A DNA stretch of 64,000 nucleotides from Pratylenchus scribneri. Its lineage: Eukaryota; Nematoda; Chromadorea; Rhabditida; Pratylenchidae. Position 1 is the stretch's first letter. Each line of letters opens with the position of its first letter. The stretch spans positions 1,253,001-1,317,000 of the forward strand of contig JAQSEB010000005.1 of assembly GCA_030063045.1 (NCBI GenBank), in the 5' to 3' direction. A model generated the notes under the pieces. It was not told where the DNA came from. It saw nothing but the letters and a program-made list of their open reading frames with translations, and did no database searches. The translations under genes were made by a program, and so were the position numbers. Below, one piece after another: positions 54,701 through 63,768 of this stretch.

Positions 54701-57700
54701 GGAAATTTTTCGTTAAAAAATATCCAAAATTCTAATAAGAAAAATGCAAATGGAATATTATTTGATTTAAATATACAATGCATTGGATTAAAACTCGAAA
54801 AAATCAGTTAATAAATTTTTAAATGACAAAAAGAGACTAAAATTTTTGTAAAATATTGCATTTTATGTTGGAAATTCTTTGCTCTTTTTGGTAATTTTTT
54901 ATTAGAATTTGCCAAAAGAATCAAAAATAAATTGGGACCAATTAAATATAATTTTAAAAAACTCACCACCGCCCTCTTTCGGGTTCGGAAAATGGAATGG
55001 GGCATTGAGTTGTTCAAACAATTGATTGGTGAATTCATTGTCCAAATCGTCCTCAAAATCAAGATAAGAGCCTGCGGAAAAATTTTTAAATTAAAATAAA
55101 TAAAAAAATTAATTACAAAACTATTTAAAATATTATTAAAAATTATTGAAATTAATTTAATTAAAATTTAATTTAACCACTATTCCATTGTTCCGAAATC
55201 ATATTCTCCGGTGTCAGGCTACGCATTTGTTGGCTATTCGGCTGTGTTTGGTTGGCTTTTTGCGACTTTGCCTGCAACAAAATGCTCGGCGCCATTTCAC
55301 AACCGCAACTGTTTTCCTGGAAAATATTTTTAAAATTTATTAAGGTTGAATTTGCATAAAATTTTATATTATTTTTCTTATATTGTATATCATATATTTT
55401 TTGAAATTATGAATTTGGAAAGATTTTGTATTATATAGGTTTGATATCCCCGAATTTTTCTCAGGGTCCGTTGAGAAATAGCTTATTAGCAATTTTTATG
55501 CTATTAACAAGACTTTTTTACTATTGGATTAAGTTCTTTCTGAGGAACATTTCAATATGGCCAGAATGTTTGGGCCAAAAAAGAAATCCTTTGTTAGAGA
55601 AGTTTTATTATTTTCAAAGGTTCGTTGGGAACAAATGAAACAGTATTTCGAAGAAAGGGGGAGGCCCTAAATTTACTAAAACTTCATTCTATTAACAATA
55701 AGTAATTAAATTGAAAATTTGAGGTTTCTCTATTCAATTTTTTGGATGACTATGTCCCATGCCCATTCTAATCATAAATAATCGTCTTCCCATTAATTAG
55801 CTCTTCCTCCCATTAAGTTATCATAAAATCAAATTATTTTTTACCCTTTTTCGGCAGCATCGCTTTTTCCGAGAATTGTACGTCCTCCATCGCTTATATT
55901 GGGCGCACACTGCCTCCATTCTCCGTTTCCAGTACATTCCCTCCAACACACTTCCCTGCAATAAAAATTAATGCAAAAAATGTTTCAATCAAAAATTTTT
56001 GTGGTCATAATGGACTAATAAGAAATCAGTACTGTACCCCTGGCGTTTATTTTGGTCATATTTCATTAAGGAATCAACCAATTAGGAAGGCGATATGTCA
56101 TTTGAAAGCCATATATCTTCTATAAAAAGTTGCTTTTCCAAATTTTTCAAAACTTTAAATAATAGAATACAATTTTCTGGAATAAAACACCAATTCTTTC
56201 CGGTTAGTTTTTTCCGGAACAAATTCTTTCCGGTTAGTTTTTTCCGGAACAAATTCTTTCCGGTTAGTTTTTTCCGGAACAAATTCTTTCCGGTTAGTTT
56301 TTTCCGGAACAAATTCTTTCCGGTTAGTTTTTTCCGGAACAAATTCTTTCCGGTTAGTTTTTTCCGGAACAAATTCTTTCCGGTTAGTTTTTTCCGGAAC
56401 AAATTCTTTCCGGTTAGTTTTTTCCGGAACAAATTCTTTCCGGTTAGTTTTTTCCGGAACAAATTCTTTCCGGTTAGTTTTTTCCGGAACAAATTCTTTC
56501 CGGTTAGTTTTTTCCGGAACAAATTCTTTCCGGTTAGTTTTTTCCGGAACAAATTCTTTCCGGTTAGTTTTTTCCGGAACAAATTCTTTCCGGTTAGTTT
56601 TTTCCGGAACAAATTCTTTCCGGTTAGTTTTTTCCGGAACAAATTCTTTCCGGTTAGTTTTTTCCGGAACAAATTCTTTCCGCATAGTTTTTTCCGGAAC
56701 AAATTCTTTCCGATTAGTTTTTCCGGAACAAATTCTTTCAGGTTAGTTTTTTCCGGAACAAATTCTTTCCGGTTAGTTTTTTCCGGAATAAAATTAATAA
56801 AATAAATTTCTTCAAAAATTTAGATTTATTACACTCAAAGCCATCTAACTTTTTTCAAAGATGGATTTAAAAAATTCAATGGCAACTTTGTAAAGACCCT
56901 TTGGCCTTTCATTTCAACTGGAAAATCGCCTTCCCAAATTGGTTATTTCCTCGCTGAGCTATTGGCCAAAAATGTATAAAAAATACCCAAACGCTCCAAA
57001 TCAAAAAAAATGTGATAATCAAAGAGGAAAAACCTCAAGTTTTGTGTGGGTTGTGTCCTCGTCGGGTACAGAAAAATAGCAATATGGAGCTCGCCGTTTC
57101 CGTCCTGTTCCCGGCTTTCGGAATTCCATGTAATATGCACGCCAAATCACATTGTTCAATCGAATTCTGTATTTAATAATTAATAAAATTTTATGCAATT
57201 TGTAAAATACTTAATAATAATATTTATCACAAAAAATGTATAAATATTAGTACCTTTCGTGTCAGTTTTTAGGTTCGAATTACTATATTTCCTCTAAAAA
57301 TGTACTGTAATATAAAATTGTATAAAGTTCGAAATTTGGAGTCTAGCCCCAAAAAATGTAGAGTTCTTTCCCCTTTCCGACTTTTGATCGTAATTTTTTA
57401 GCTTTTTTTATTCAGCCCAGTGGTTTTTACAGTCATCCGCAGAGCAGCAGAGGTTAGGAGTTCCCTATTCTGTAAAATTTTCCCTAAAGGGCCATTGCGA
57501 TTTTTCATGAGCTCATTCTTTTCCTTCCACTTTTACAGTACTTTTCTAGTTGATATATAATCAATGATTTGATCAAAAAACCTGACCAAAAAGCGCTGGT
57601 TTAGCTTCTTTTGAAAAAGTCCCAATTTTATACTCATTTATTTTACCTGGATTTCCATTGCAATTTTAGGCCCTTGAAATCTTTCCATTTCGGTGTGGTC

Positions 57701-58929
57701 ATTTTCATGTAGGCCACCCTAATGCATTTGTTCAATTTGTTCAGTGAGACATCAATGGCAATGGACTGCATTTTTTGTGGGCCAAATTTGTAGAATGTCA
57801 CCGGCTTTTCCACATCTTTCAACACCTTAGAAATCAGCCATTATTAATGCATTGTTTAAATTAACGAATATCTTTACGATTTGCAGTCCGAAAAATGATT
57901 AATTTTCTAAAATTATTTACTAGGCAATTTTCGTGAGCTTAATAAATCCGCACTGATATCCATTTTGTCATAGTATACCAATAAGATAAAATAAAAATAG
58001 TATTGCCGACTTTTATTGATAGAAAGGTGGACTAAAGAAGGGCCACAAATTTTTTTATATTATATTATAATTCAATCTAATAAGGAACTATCGAGTGAAC
58101 TTAATGGTACCAGCCAAGCCATAGTCAGCTAATATAATGAAAATATTGCAGGATATGTTTCAAATTATGACCAAAGGAATTATTTTTCTTGGTACACTTT
58201 AATAACTTGATTAATGTTGGTATTGCTATATAACTTAATAGTAATACGTATAATCCGATTACATCTCGTTGAGCTTTGCCGGACCAGGGGGCAAAATTTA
58301 AAATTTTTTATACCATATAAATCTAATGGTGCTAGCCAGATATATGAAAATATCCAATTGATAAAATGAAAATATTTGCAAGGATAAACCCAATCCAATT
58401 ATTTTTTCTTGGTAACTTAAACTTGATCGTATTGTTATATTACCTAATAAAAATGGTATGATCCGATCTAGCTCGTTGATGATGAGCTTTGTCGCTTGTG
58501 ATATATAGTATAGCCCAATTTGCATACAAATTCGTTCGGTTATTATTATTACTCTTGATTCTCCCCGTAGGCAATTCACGGTAAAAATGAGCCAGTATAT
58601 GACAAAACGGAATATATCAGACGTATTTTACGAAAACACTAAAAACTCCTAGTAAATAATTTTTGAAAATTAAAAATTTTTTCCCTGACTGCAATTCGTA
58701 AAGATTGCCATAACAAATTAAGAAACCTTTTCCTTAACTGCACATTTATCCAGGGGGACCGCGGAGGAAATTCCCTCATCCACATCGACCACATCCACCT
58801 AAAAATGTCAAATTCGAATTTTATATCTTTTAATTTTACTTCTACATCTTCATCCTCATCGTCCGGTGTGTCCGTATGCGGATTTGAGGTCATAAAATGG
58901 CCACTGTGAATTGGCTCCTGTTTCGACAT
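41668..58929 (-). CDS. mml-1: Mondo/ChREBP-like bHLH-leucine zipper transcription factor
   Basis: Twenty-one exons on the minus strand, 1321 aa: 58840-58929, 58727-58798, 57647-57825, 57034-57166, 55845-55955, 55178-55316, 54967-55071, 54372-54404, 54054-54321, 52694-53042, 50476-50784, 49323-49724, 47851-48144, 46951-47220, 45649-46060, 44948-45092, 44722-44788, 44173-44308, 43646-43821, 42632-42789, 41668-41785. All phases agree and the sum is 3966 nt. Mondo proteins bind E-box/carbohydrate-response DNA as heterodimers with Mlx (MXL-2 in C. elegans) and shuttle between cytoplasm and nucleus according to sugar-phosphate levels. The N-terminal Mondo conserved regions (residues 1-290), a Gln/Ser-rich middle (about 290-1050), the bHLH-zipper (about 1100-1230) and the C-terminal dimerisation tail are all visible. 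It is longer than my recollection of C. elegans MML-1 (about 1000 aa), mainly in the Gln-rich part. Confidence 0.92.
41815..42560 (-). mobile_element. MITE family 1 copy with about 10 minisatellite units
   Basis: It is in reverse orientation. It begins near ATAATAGTTTAAGAAGGGTT and has GGATAGAGCTGGTCAAAACG, about ten 46-bp units (one partly deleted near 42290) and ends with CTTGGCGAGATCTATCGATT. It lies in mml-1 intron 20. Confidence 0.9.
43196..43376. mobile_element. hAT-type MITE, 181 bp, perfect 8-bp TSD
   Basis: The ends are TAGAGATCGGACGGG and CGTGCCGATCTCTA (inverted). Target duplications are GCCCGAAG (43188-43195) and GCCCGAAG (43377-43384). The interior is GC-rich CGGGTTTTTTCGGGAAACCC repeats able to form hairpins. 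It lies in mml-1 intron 19. Confidence 0.88.
43646..45092 (-). CDS. mml-1: mml-1 exons 16-19: basic helix-loop-helix leucine zipper
   Basis: Exons 44948-45092, 44722-44788, 44173-44308 and 43646-43821. The basic region reads RKRILHLNAEKNRRCALKEG, with the H-E-R pattern (HLNAEKNRR) that specifies CACGTG-type E-boxes. Helix 1 is FECLVNAIP, the loop is short, and helix 2 is KSTNAVVLNRAAQHIRDLVE. The zipper continues KEQNTQKQIKAFREKIST and then MNERIAMIQ. The segment EQFFERYKRDRSREDFRFWL matches the Mondo/Mlx region just before the C-terminal tail. Ser-rich sequence precedes the basic region. Confidence 0.93.
44350..44700. mobile_element. MITE family 2 copy in mml-1 intron 17
   Basis: The left arm has AGCCATAACTCAAAAAGGAA, GGAAAGGCGATATGCCCATT and TGTCCTCTAAAAGTGGC. 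The right arm has CACTTTTTAGAGGGGTACAT, AGCCTTCCTAGATTGGTTA and GGCTATGGCTAAATGAATAG. It runs to within a few bases of, or into, the splice donor side of exon 17 (44722). Confidence 0.7.
45150..45535 (-). mobile_element. MITE family 1 copy with about 4 minisatellite units
   Basis: It begins AACGGTTTAAGGGTTTATCC, then GGATAGAGCTGGTCAAGAAA, four units (one truncated), then GAGATCTATCGATTGG. It lies in mml-1 intron 15. Confidence 0.8.
45649..54404 (-). CDS. mml-1: mml-1 exons 8-15: activation region and Gln/Ser-rich middle
   Basis: Exons 8-9 (54372-54404, 54054-54321) join to QIGNADIMQPGLLSLQPYIE, the conserved Mondo NADMIQP...LQP activation motif, followed by Pro/Gln-rich sequence. Exons 10-15 (52694-53042, 50476-50784, 49323-49724, 47851-48144, 46951-47220, 45649-46060) are Gln/Ser/Ala/Thr-rich with several Q runs of 5-9, as in many coactivator-recruiting domains. 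Exons 11-14 are all phase 0 at both ends, so skipping any of them would keep the frame. Confidence 0.85.
46090..46900. repeat. Imperfect 45-50 bp tandem repeat in mml-1 intron 14
   Basis: Words TGTGTTTTGCCTATTTAAA, TGCCCATTTCTTTTCCGGAA and AATGTATTTTGCC recur for about 16 units of variable length. It fills nearly the whole intron. Open frames on the plus strand are artefacts. Confidence 0.9.
47320..47640. mobile_element. MITE family 3 copy in mml-1 intron 13
   Basis: It has GAGCAGACTTTTGGCTATTG, AATGATATTAATTTAATTTA and, at the right, AAAGTCTATTCTTTAATTTG. It has the same inverted architecture as the copy at 26440. Confidence 0.65.
47665..47835. mobile_element. hAT-like MITE next to mml-1 exon 13, borders approximate
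   Basis: TAGACTGAATAAGACAGAGT at the left and the complement of the right end TGAGTAGGGCAGAGACGATT resemble the TAGAGTAGGACAGACTCGG end of the element at 29836. The core has CGGTTTTCGGTT words. It lies directly next to the splice donor side of exon 13 (47851). Confidence 0.5.
48195..49280 (+). mobile_element. MITE family 1 copy with about 19 minisatellite units
   Basis: This is the largest copy. The left arm is CGATAAAATCTCATCAAGAT, followed by about 19 tandem 46-bp units between 48300 and 49190, and the right arm CATTCAATGCGTCTTGACCA. It ends near AAACCTTTAAACCATTATA. Unit variants (CCCTCTAATT, AATTATTGACC, AAGCCG) recur in a pattern suggesting block duplication. It lies in mml-1 intron 12, less than 50 bp from exon 12. 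Confidence 0.92.
50851..50923 (-). ncRNA. tRNA-like sequence (Leu-like), mml-1 intron 10
   Basis: On the minus strand the A box is TGGCCGAATGG and the B box GGTTCGATTCC. The centre GGATTTAAATTC resembles a TAA anticodon arm. Acceptor pairing is imperfect. Confidence 0.45.
51147..51220 (-). ncRNA. tRNA-like sequence, mml-1 intron 10
   Basis: On the minus strand it has TAGTTGAATGGTTTAATGCG and the B box TGTTCGATTCC. Its layout is the same as the copy at 50851 and it probably belongs to the same family. Confidence 0.4.
51573..51640 (+). tRNA. tRNA-Ile(TAT)-like gene or pseudogene, mml-1 intron 10
   Basis: The acceptor TCCCCAT pairs with ATGTGGA with one mismatch. The T-arm GCGAG/CTCGC is perfect around TTCGAGC. 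The anticodon arm TAGTA-CTTATAA-TGCTA is fully paired with U33 and anticodon TAT. The A box TAACTCAGTTGG is intact, but the D-arm is about 5 nt short for a cytosolic tRNA-Ile. It is the best-folded tRNA candidate in the window and is antisense to mml-1. Confidence 0.5.
51848..51920 (-). ncRNA. tRNA-like sequence (Leu-like), mml-1 intron 10
   Basis: On the minus strand it has ATAGCTAAATGG as A box, GGATTTAAAATC as an anticodon-arm-like centre and GGTTCTATTCT as a mutated B box. It is probably a pseudogene. Confidence 0.35.
52175..52251 (-). ncRNA. tRNA-like sequence, mml-1 intron 10
   Basis: On the minus strand it starts GGTTGCTGGTTGAGTGG, with GATTTATAAATC in the anticodon region and the B box GGTTCGATTCT. 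Acceptor pairing is weak. Confidence 0.4.
53640..53870. mobile_element. MITE family 2 fragment in mml-1 intron 9
   Basis: It has TTTTGGCCATAATTCAATAA, GCAACCAATTCAGGAAGGG and GTCCTCTAAAAAGTGGCCTT. Only the left arm is clear. Confidence 0.5.
54967..58929 (-). CDS. mml-1: mml-1 exons 1-7: Mondo conserved regions
   Basis: Exon 1 starts MSKQEPIHSGHFMTSNPHTD (Mondo conserved region I, IHSGHFM). Exon 3 ends TPKWKDFKGLKLQWKSR, preceded by a Leu-spaced IAIDVSLNKLNKCIRVAY that corresponds to the nuclear export segment. Exon 4 gives IRLNNVIWRAYYMEFRK. Exon 5 gives VLEGMYWKRRMEAVCAQYKR (region III, the 14-3-3 binding helix area). Exon 7 gives LDFEDDLDNEFTNQLFEQLN (region IV). The order is as in vertebrate MondoA/ChREBP. 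Regions I-V make up the glucose-sensing module in vertebrate proteins. Confidence 0.92.
56030..56985. mobile_element. MITE family 2 copy expanded by an internal 30-bp minisatellite
   Basis: The left arm at 56040-56130 (AATTAGGAAGGCGATATGTC, ATTTGAAAGCC) and the right arm at 56880-56970 (ATCGCCTTCCCAAATTGGTT, GCTGAGCTATTGGCCAAAAA) are inverted copies. The normally about 150-bp centre is replaced by 20 tandem 30-bp units. It lies in mml-1 intron 4. Confidence 0.8.
56189..56789. repeat. 30-bp minisatellite, about 20 near-identical copies
   Basis: The unit AAATTCTTTCCGGTTAGTTT followed by TTTCCGGAAC is almost perfectly conserved from 56191 to 56680, with variants only at the right edge. The unit contains TTCCGG/CCGGAA dyads. 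The high identity implies recent expansion. Frames of 206 and 236 codons on opposite strands result from 30 being divisible by 3. Confidence 0.97.
58150..58600. repeat. Diverged direct duplication of about 220 bp in mml-1 intron 2
   Basis: Two segments share TTATTTTTCTTGGTA, AACTTGAT..TATTG, ATGATCCGAT-type words, CTCGTTGA and GAGCTTTG in the same order. No open frame spans both. Confidence 0.5.
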
Positions 58930-59129
58930 TGCTCTGCTTTTTGCTTATTTAATTACTTATTTTATTTTAATTTTATTTCTCTTTTGAGACATATGAAGAA
59001 ATTGGGCTGAAAAAATGAAATGGGAAATTAGAATTTTGAATATAATTAGAACATGTCCATATTTATTGGGAAAAATTGATTAAATATGGTATAGGAATTT
59101 TTGCGGGGCAACAAATTTGTCACCAAGTC

Positions 59130-59425
59130 AATTTGTGGCCATTTGCAATAACTCATTAAGGACTGAACCAATTTTTGGCATTTTTGGTATCAAATTAAAG
59201 AGCAGACTTTTGGCTATCCATAGATATTAATTTTATTTAAATTGATTTAGAAAAGGTGGAGTTATGCCAACAAAAACCATCGAATCCCCAATCCTAGTAT
59301 AGGTACATATCTCTGTTAATTGTTAATTCTGAAGGAATTTAAATAAAATTATTTTGATAGCCAAAAGTCTACACATTAATTTGTTACCAAAATTACCAAA
59401 ATTGGTTCATTAATTATTGGGTAAT
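59130..59425. mobile_element. MITE family 3 copy upstream of mml-1
   Basis: The left arm has AAATTAAAGAGCAGACTTTT then GGCTATC. The right arm has TTTTGATAGCCAAAAGTCTA. They are inverted copies about 130 bp apart. Confidence 0.65.
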
Positions 59426-60915
59426 TACAACTGGGAAAATGTTGGACTGCTCCATGGGAAATAACAAATAATATGCAGAATTTGTACAAATATTCCAAAA
59501 TAAAATACTAAATAATGAGAGAATTTGGTCGCGTATGAGAATTGGAGGGGGGGGGAACAGGCGTGGGTTATTTTTGTGCGAAAACTATTCGGTAAAAAGA
59601 ATAGCACATTTTTGTGGGAATGAGAGCCCAAATTAATGAATGGCGTTATTTTTATTCGTAAATTTGGGACTCACTCAGTCAAAATCTAGCAGCAAAAACC
59701 AAAATAAAGTGGGAACATTTTGACCAAAAAAGAATGCATGGTTTGTTAAATAGAGATCTATTTTCCCATTATAATATAATTTCCAAATGCTTGATTTGCT
59801 CTTTGGCTTTATAATACAAAAAATATTCCATCCACCACGCGGTTTTTGGATTCAAAATTCATTCCCGTTAATTACAACTTTCAACAGAGAAGAATGCGGA
59901 TGCAAAAATAATTTTAATTATAATTATTATATTCACTTGAATTATAGTGGGATTTGAGAAGCTTTATTATTAGTGGAAATGGTTTGGTTTTGTCATTTGG
60001 TTGGTCTCCGATTTGATTTTTTTGCGCGGTTTATTTTTGACTTTTAATGTATTTACATATAATAATTAGTAGCCATAACCATAAATGACGTGAATTGCGG
60101 ATGTGGCTTATTTTTGGTTTTTAAGTTTTAAAGAATTTACATAATAATTAGTAAAACTTGTAGCTAATTTTTGGTTTGTTAAATTCAAAAGGAAGATACA
60201 TATTTTATGTTTAAGGTAAAAAGATTAAAGAATTTACATAATATTTAATAAAGCATATTATTTAGAGAATTTCACCTACAAATCAATGAAAATGGAAAAG
60301 CATTGGCTAATCAATAAATAATAAATATTTGATTATAGCAAAAGGAAGGTGGTAGCGCATTTCACCAAAAGTGGTTGCTTTTATAGGATTTGAACCAAAA
60401 AACCAATGATTAATATCGGATTTAGTCACTTGGAAAACCCTTTAAGACCAGTTTAAAACATGCTTTATAGATGTCTAAAGGTCAAAAACATGACTTAATT
60501 GAAATGTTTTAAAGTTTTAAACACAATTTTTCTCGGTTAAAGATGGATACAAAAGATAGAAAAAGTCCATAAAAATTAAAAATGTTATTTTAGTAATTAT
60601 TAAAGAATTATTATTACAGTACATCGGAACCAATTTTAAGAATATTAATTGAATTGTGCTTTATGCTAGCTTTTTAGTCTATTTCTTAAATTAGTAAACT
60701 TTTTACATATTAAAAATCCGATTATGGAAGATGGCAAAAAAAACCAAAAATCAACTCTCACGTCGATCTCGAATTTTGTTTGCGAAGAATGTTTTATTTA
60801 TGAAACAAACAAAATGCCCGCGGAAGGAAAACTAAAGAAGAAGAAGAAGAAGGGGGAAATGGGTGTTGTAAAATAGGAAAAAACTCATTCACATTTTGCT
60901 CTCATATAAAAATAT

Positions 60916-60931
60916 GTGCCCCGCGGGGCAC
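60916..60931. promoter_or_regulatory. 16-bp perfect GC palindrome upstream of mml-1
   Basis: GTGCCCCGCGGGGCAC is self-complementary over all 16 bases in an AT-rich region, 23 bp from a CACGTG. It could be a dimeric protein site or hairpin (inference). Confidence 0.4.
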
Positions 60932-60953
60932 CTCACTCAGCCTCACATAAAAC

Positions 60954-60959
60954 CACGTG
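60954..60959. promoter_or_regulatory. Class B E-box CACGTG about 2 kb upstream of mml-1
   Basis: CACGTG followed by ACGCGGGCG. The bHLH encoded by mml-1 has the H-E-R basic-region residues that recognise this hexamer, so autoregulation is possible. A single hexamer may also be chance. Confidence 0.35.
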
Positions 60960-61354
60960 ACGCGGGCGATTTGCCCTCCAGCGCACTGTTGCCAACAACA
61001 TGCCTCAAGGGGAAAAAGGCAGAGGCGCCTCAAAGGGAGAAAGTCAGGCAGAGGCAGGGGGCAGTGTGGAGTTCACCTTCAATTCCTATGCCTTTTTCAC
61101 TCTTTTCCCCACGGGGAAAATATGAAGGAAAAAATGGAGAGAGGGAATTCCCTCCGAGCGCCATTGGTGACTTTGGGAGAAGGGAATGATGGCTCCCCGA
61201 AGGGAGGCGAAAAAGATGGAAAGGAAAAGGGAAAATGTTTATTGGCCCTAAAACATATTTTTTTTTGCGTCCAATGGAAATATGGAGTCAAGAAATAATC
61301 TCAAAAGTCAAAAATGTGACTAAAAAGATTAAGGGGGAGGTAGGGGACATTGAA

Positions 61355-61735
61355 TACCATCGATTAAACTGGGTTTTTGGCTCATAACTCAACAAGGAAG
61401 CAACCTATTCACGAAGGCAATATAACATTTTAAAGCCTTAAGTGTCCCCTAAAAAGTGGCTTTTTAAGTTTTATAAAATCCATGCTTAAAAAAAAGTTAT
61501 TTATGTTTAAATGTAGTGAACTCGTATTTAAGGAATTTTGAGGAAAAGCCATTTATTTTAAAATTGATTTGATATTTCAAAAAATTAATTAAGCCACTTT
61601 TTAGAGACATTTGGGGCTTTCAAATGGCATATCGCCTTCCGGAATTGGTTGCTTCCTTGTTGAGCTATGGCCAAAAGAATGGCTCTCAAAGTCAAAGTAC
61701 CCAATCGGCGGTATTGAATCGTCCTTGTTTCGAGA
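61355..61735. mobile_element. MITE family 2 copy, well preserved
   Basis: The left arm has GGACATTGAATACCATCGAT, GGCTCATAACTCAACAAGGA and TCCCCTAAAAAGTGGC. The right arm has GCCACTTTTTAGAGACATTT, CATATCGCCTTCCGGAATTG and GTTGAGCTATGGCCAAAAGA. The outer ends GGACATTGAATACC / GGACGATTCAATACC (complement) also pair, giving arms of over 120 bp. Confidence 0.8.
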
Positions 61736-62079
61736 TAAGGAAATAAGGAAAAGGGAAGGGCGATGGCAGGGGCCATAGAGGATACTTTGATGATAATAAA
61801 AACCGATGATAATGATAATCAAAGGTATTTGGCTGAATTTTGTGACTACCAAACATTTTGATGAGGAGGGTCACCTGACTTTTTGGCCATTTTGCACGCC
61901 TTTGTCCTCTGCACAAATTGGCAGGGGTTGAAAAGGTTGAGGCAAGGGTGGAATTGAGGGCAAATTAAAGATTGTTGGAAAATGGAAAAACAAAACAACA
62001 AATAATTTTTTGTTAGAAAGTACCCGTCAGCTGATTTAAAAGCGGAGTTTTGTTTTGTTTGAATGGCATTTAAGTTTGA

Positions 62080-62440
62080 AAAACAGGACTTATAGTCTTT
62101 ATTTTGGCCATAACTCAAAAGCGAAGCAACCAATTCGGGAAAGCGATATGCCATTTTAAAGCTCAAAGTGTCCTCTAAAAGGTGGCTATACTATTTTTTG
62201 AAAATTTAAAATAAGTTGTAAAATAAGCGGCTTTTCCTCCAAAATTAGGGGTTTATCACATTCAAAGATGTGTACCATTTTAAAAAAGGTATATTTCATA
62301 ATAATTTTATGGCCACTTTTTAGAGGGAAGTTTGAGCTTTAGAATGACATATTCCCTTTCTAAATTGGTTGCTTCCTTGTTTCGCTATGACCAAAAAGAA
62401 TTACATGGGATAGGTATAGTACCCACTTGTTGGTACGGTA
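62080..62440. mobile_element. MITE family 2 copy
   Basis: The left arm has TTTTGGCCATAACTCAAAAG, CGGGAAAGCGATATGCCATT and GTCCTCTAAAAGGTGGC. The right arm has CCACTTTTTAGAGGGAAGTT, AAATTGGTTGCTTCCTTGTT and TCGCTATGACCAAAAAGAAT. Confidence 0.75.
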
Positions 62441-62639
62441 CTCCATCATTCCATTTTGGAAGAAGATTGAGATGGTTGTTTTATGTGGAAGTAAAATTAT
62501 AAAGTTAAAATTTTATCGCTAGACAAAATTAAAAGAAATTTTAGGTCCTTATCGGAGCATTCATTCTCACCAGTCTGACAAATGAGTTTTATTTCCTTCC
62601 CACTTATCCCTTCACGATTTAAGCATTTAAGGAAATACA

Positions 62640-63360
62640 AATTTGAATTCAAAATACACATGATTAAATTATGAAAATGTAAAAAATGAAAGTAGAAACA
62701 TAATATAATGGCACATTTATGAAAAGAGAAACAATAGAATGGCACATTTAGGTTATAATTACTAATAATTTAAGATTTCATTTGAATAAAAAGGAAAGCG
62801 CAGGTTTTGTGCGAGTTTTATTTTTTATTCGATTAAGCACAAATGATTAAATCATGAAAATGTAAAAAATGAAAGTGGAAACTTAATACAATGGCACATT
62901 TATGAAAATGAAAATGTAAAAAATGAAAGTGGCAACTTAATACAATGGCACATTTATGAAAAGAGAAACAATAGAATGACACATTTAGGCTATAATTATT
63001 AATTAAGTTTGATTTAATTAAATAATGAATGCATGAGTTTTGAGCGGGTTTTATTTTTATTCGATTATTTTTTTGAAAAATGGGGCTAATAAAAGGGAGC
63101 GTAGGATCATTCTTTGCATTTTGGAAAGGACTGCCGGAAAGTACAAATTATCAAATCACGCAAAATAAAAATGAAAAAAAAAGAACAATAAAATGGCGCA
63201 TTTAAGCTATAATTATAAAGGTTTCATTTGAATAATTTCTAATTTTTATTGATTAATATTTGAAATAGGGCCAAAAAGGAAGGGAAGAAAGAAGAGCGAA
63301 GGCATTTGTATTTTTTAAACGCAAATTTAGGCTATAATTTTTAATTAAAAGATTTCATTT
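62640..63360. repeat. Dispersed direct repeats at the right end
   Basis: ATGAAAATGTAAAAAATGAA, AATGGCACATTTATGAAAAG, AACAATAGAATGGCACATTT and TAGGCTATAATTA recur two to three times between 62640 and 63200. More diverged copies lie up to 63560. No coding sequence is recognised. Confidence 0.65.
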
Positions 63361-63750
63361 GAATAAAAAGGAATGCGCGGAGCGTGGGGGTTTAATGTCT
63401 ATCGGTTTATGTTTAGGAAATGGAAATAAAAGAGGGGTTAGGATTGGAACATTGTTTGCATTTTTGTGTGGAAATGTTAGCTGCTGGAAAGCACAATTGA
63501 TCAAATCACGCAAAATAAAAATGAAAAATACTAAATTATTAATTAAAGTAATATTTGAATTTGGTATTTAATAAAAAGTGAATGCGCAATGTTTAATGTT
63601 TTTATTGATTAATGTTTGAGGCTTTCCTAAAAAGGGAAGGTAATGTTTGCATTTTTATGTGGAAATGACAGCTGGAAAATTGTGGCAAAAATGAGGAAGG
63701 GAAAAGGGGATTTTTGGTGAATGAAAGGGGAAGAATGATGGCGTGTGAAT

Positions 63751-63768
63751 GGGGGGGGGGGGGGGGGG
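63751..63768 (+). repeat. Poly-G tract, 18 G
   Basis: This is an uninterrupted run of 18 guanines on the plus strand. It is opposite in polarity to the C tracts at 4990, 7372, 17061 and 19782. Confidence 0.95.

Noticed and set aside
56082..56805. Long open frames (206 and 236 codons) on both strands with a perfect 10-residue repeat
   Set aside because: They result from a 30-bp minisatellite, which is divisible by three, inside a MITE in an mml-1 intron. Both strands are open equally and there is no non-repeat coding context.
60896..61298. Two overlapping plus-strand frames of 97 and 113 codons
   Set aside because: They overlap in different frames in a GC-richer patch upstream of mml-1, with no domain and no splice partners. 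They are more likely part of the regulatory region.
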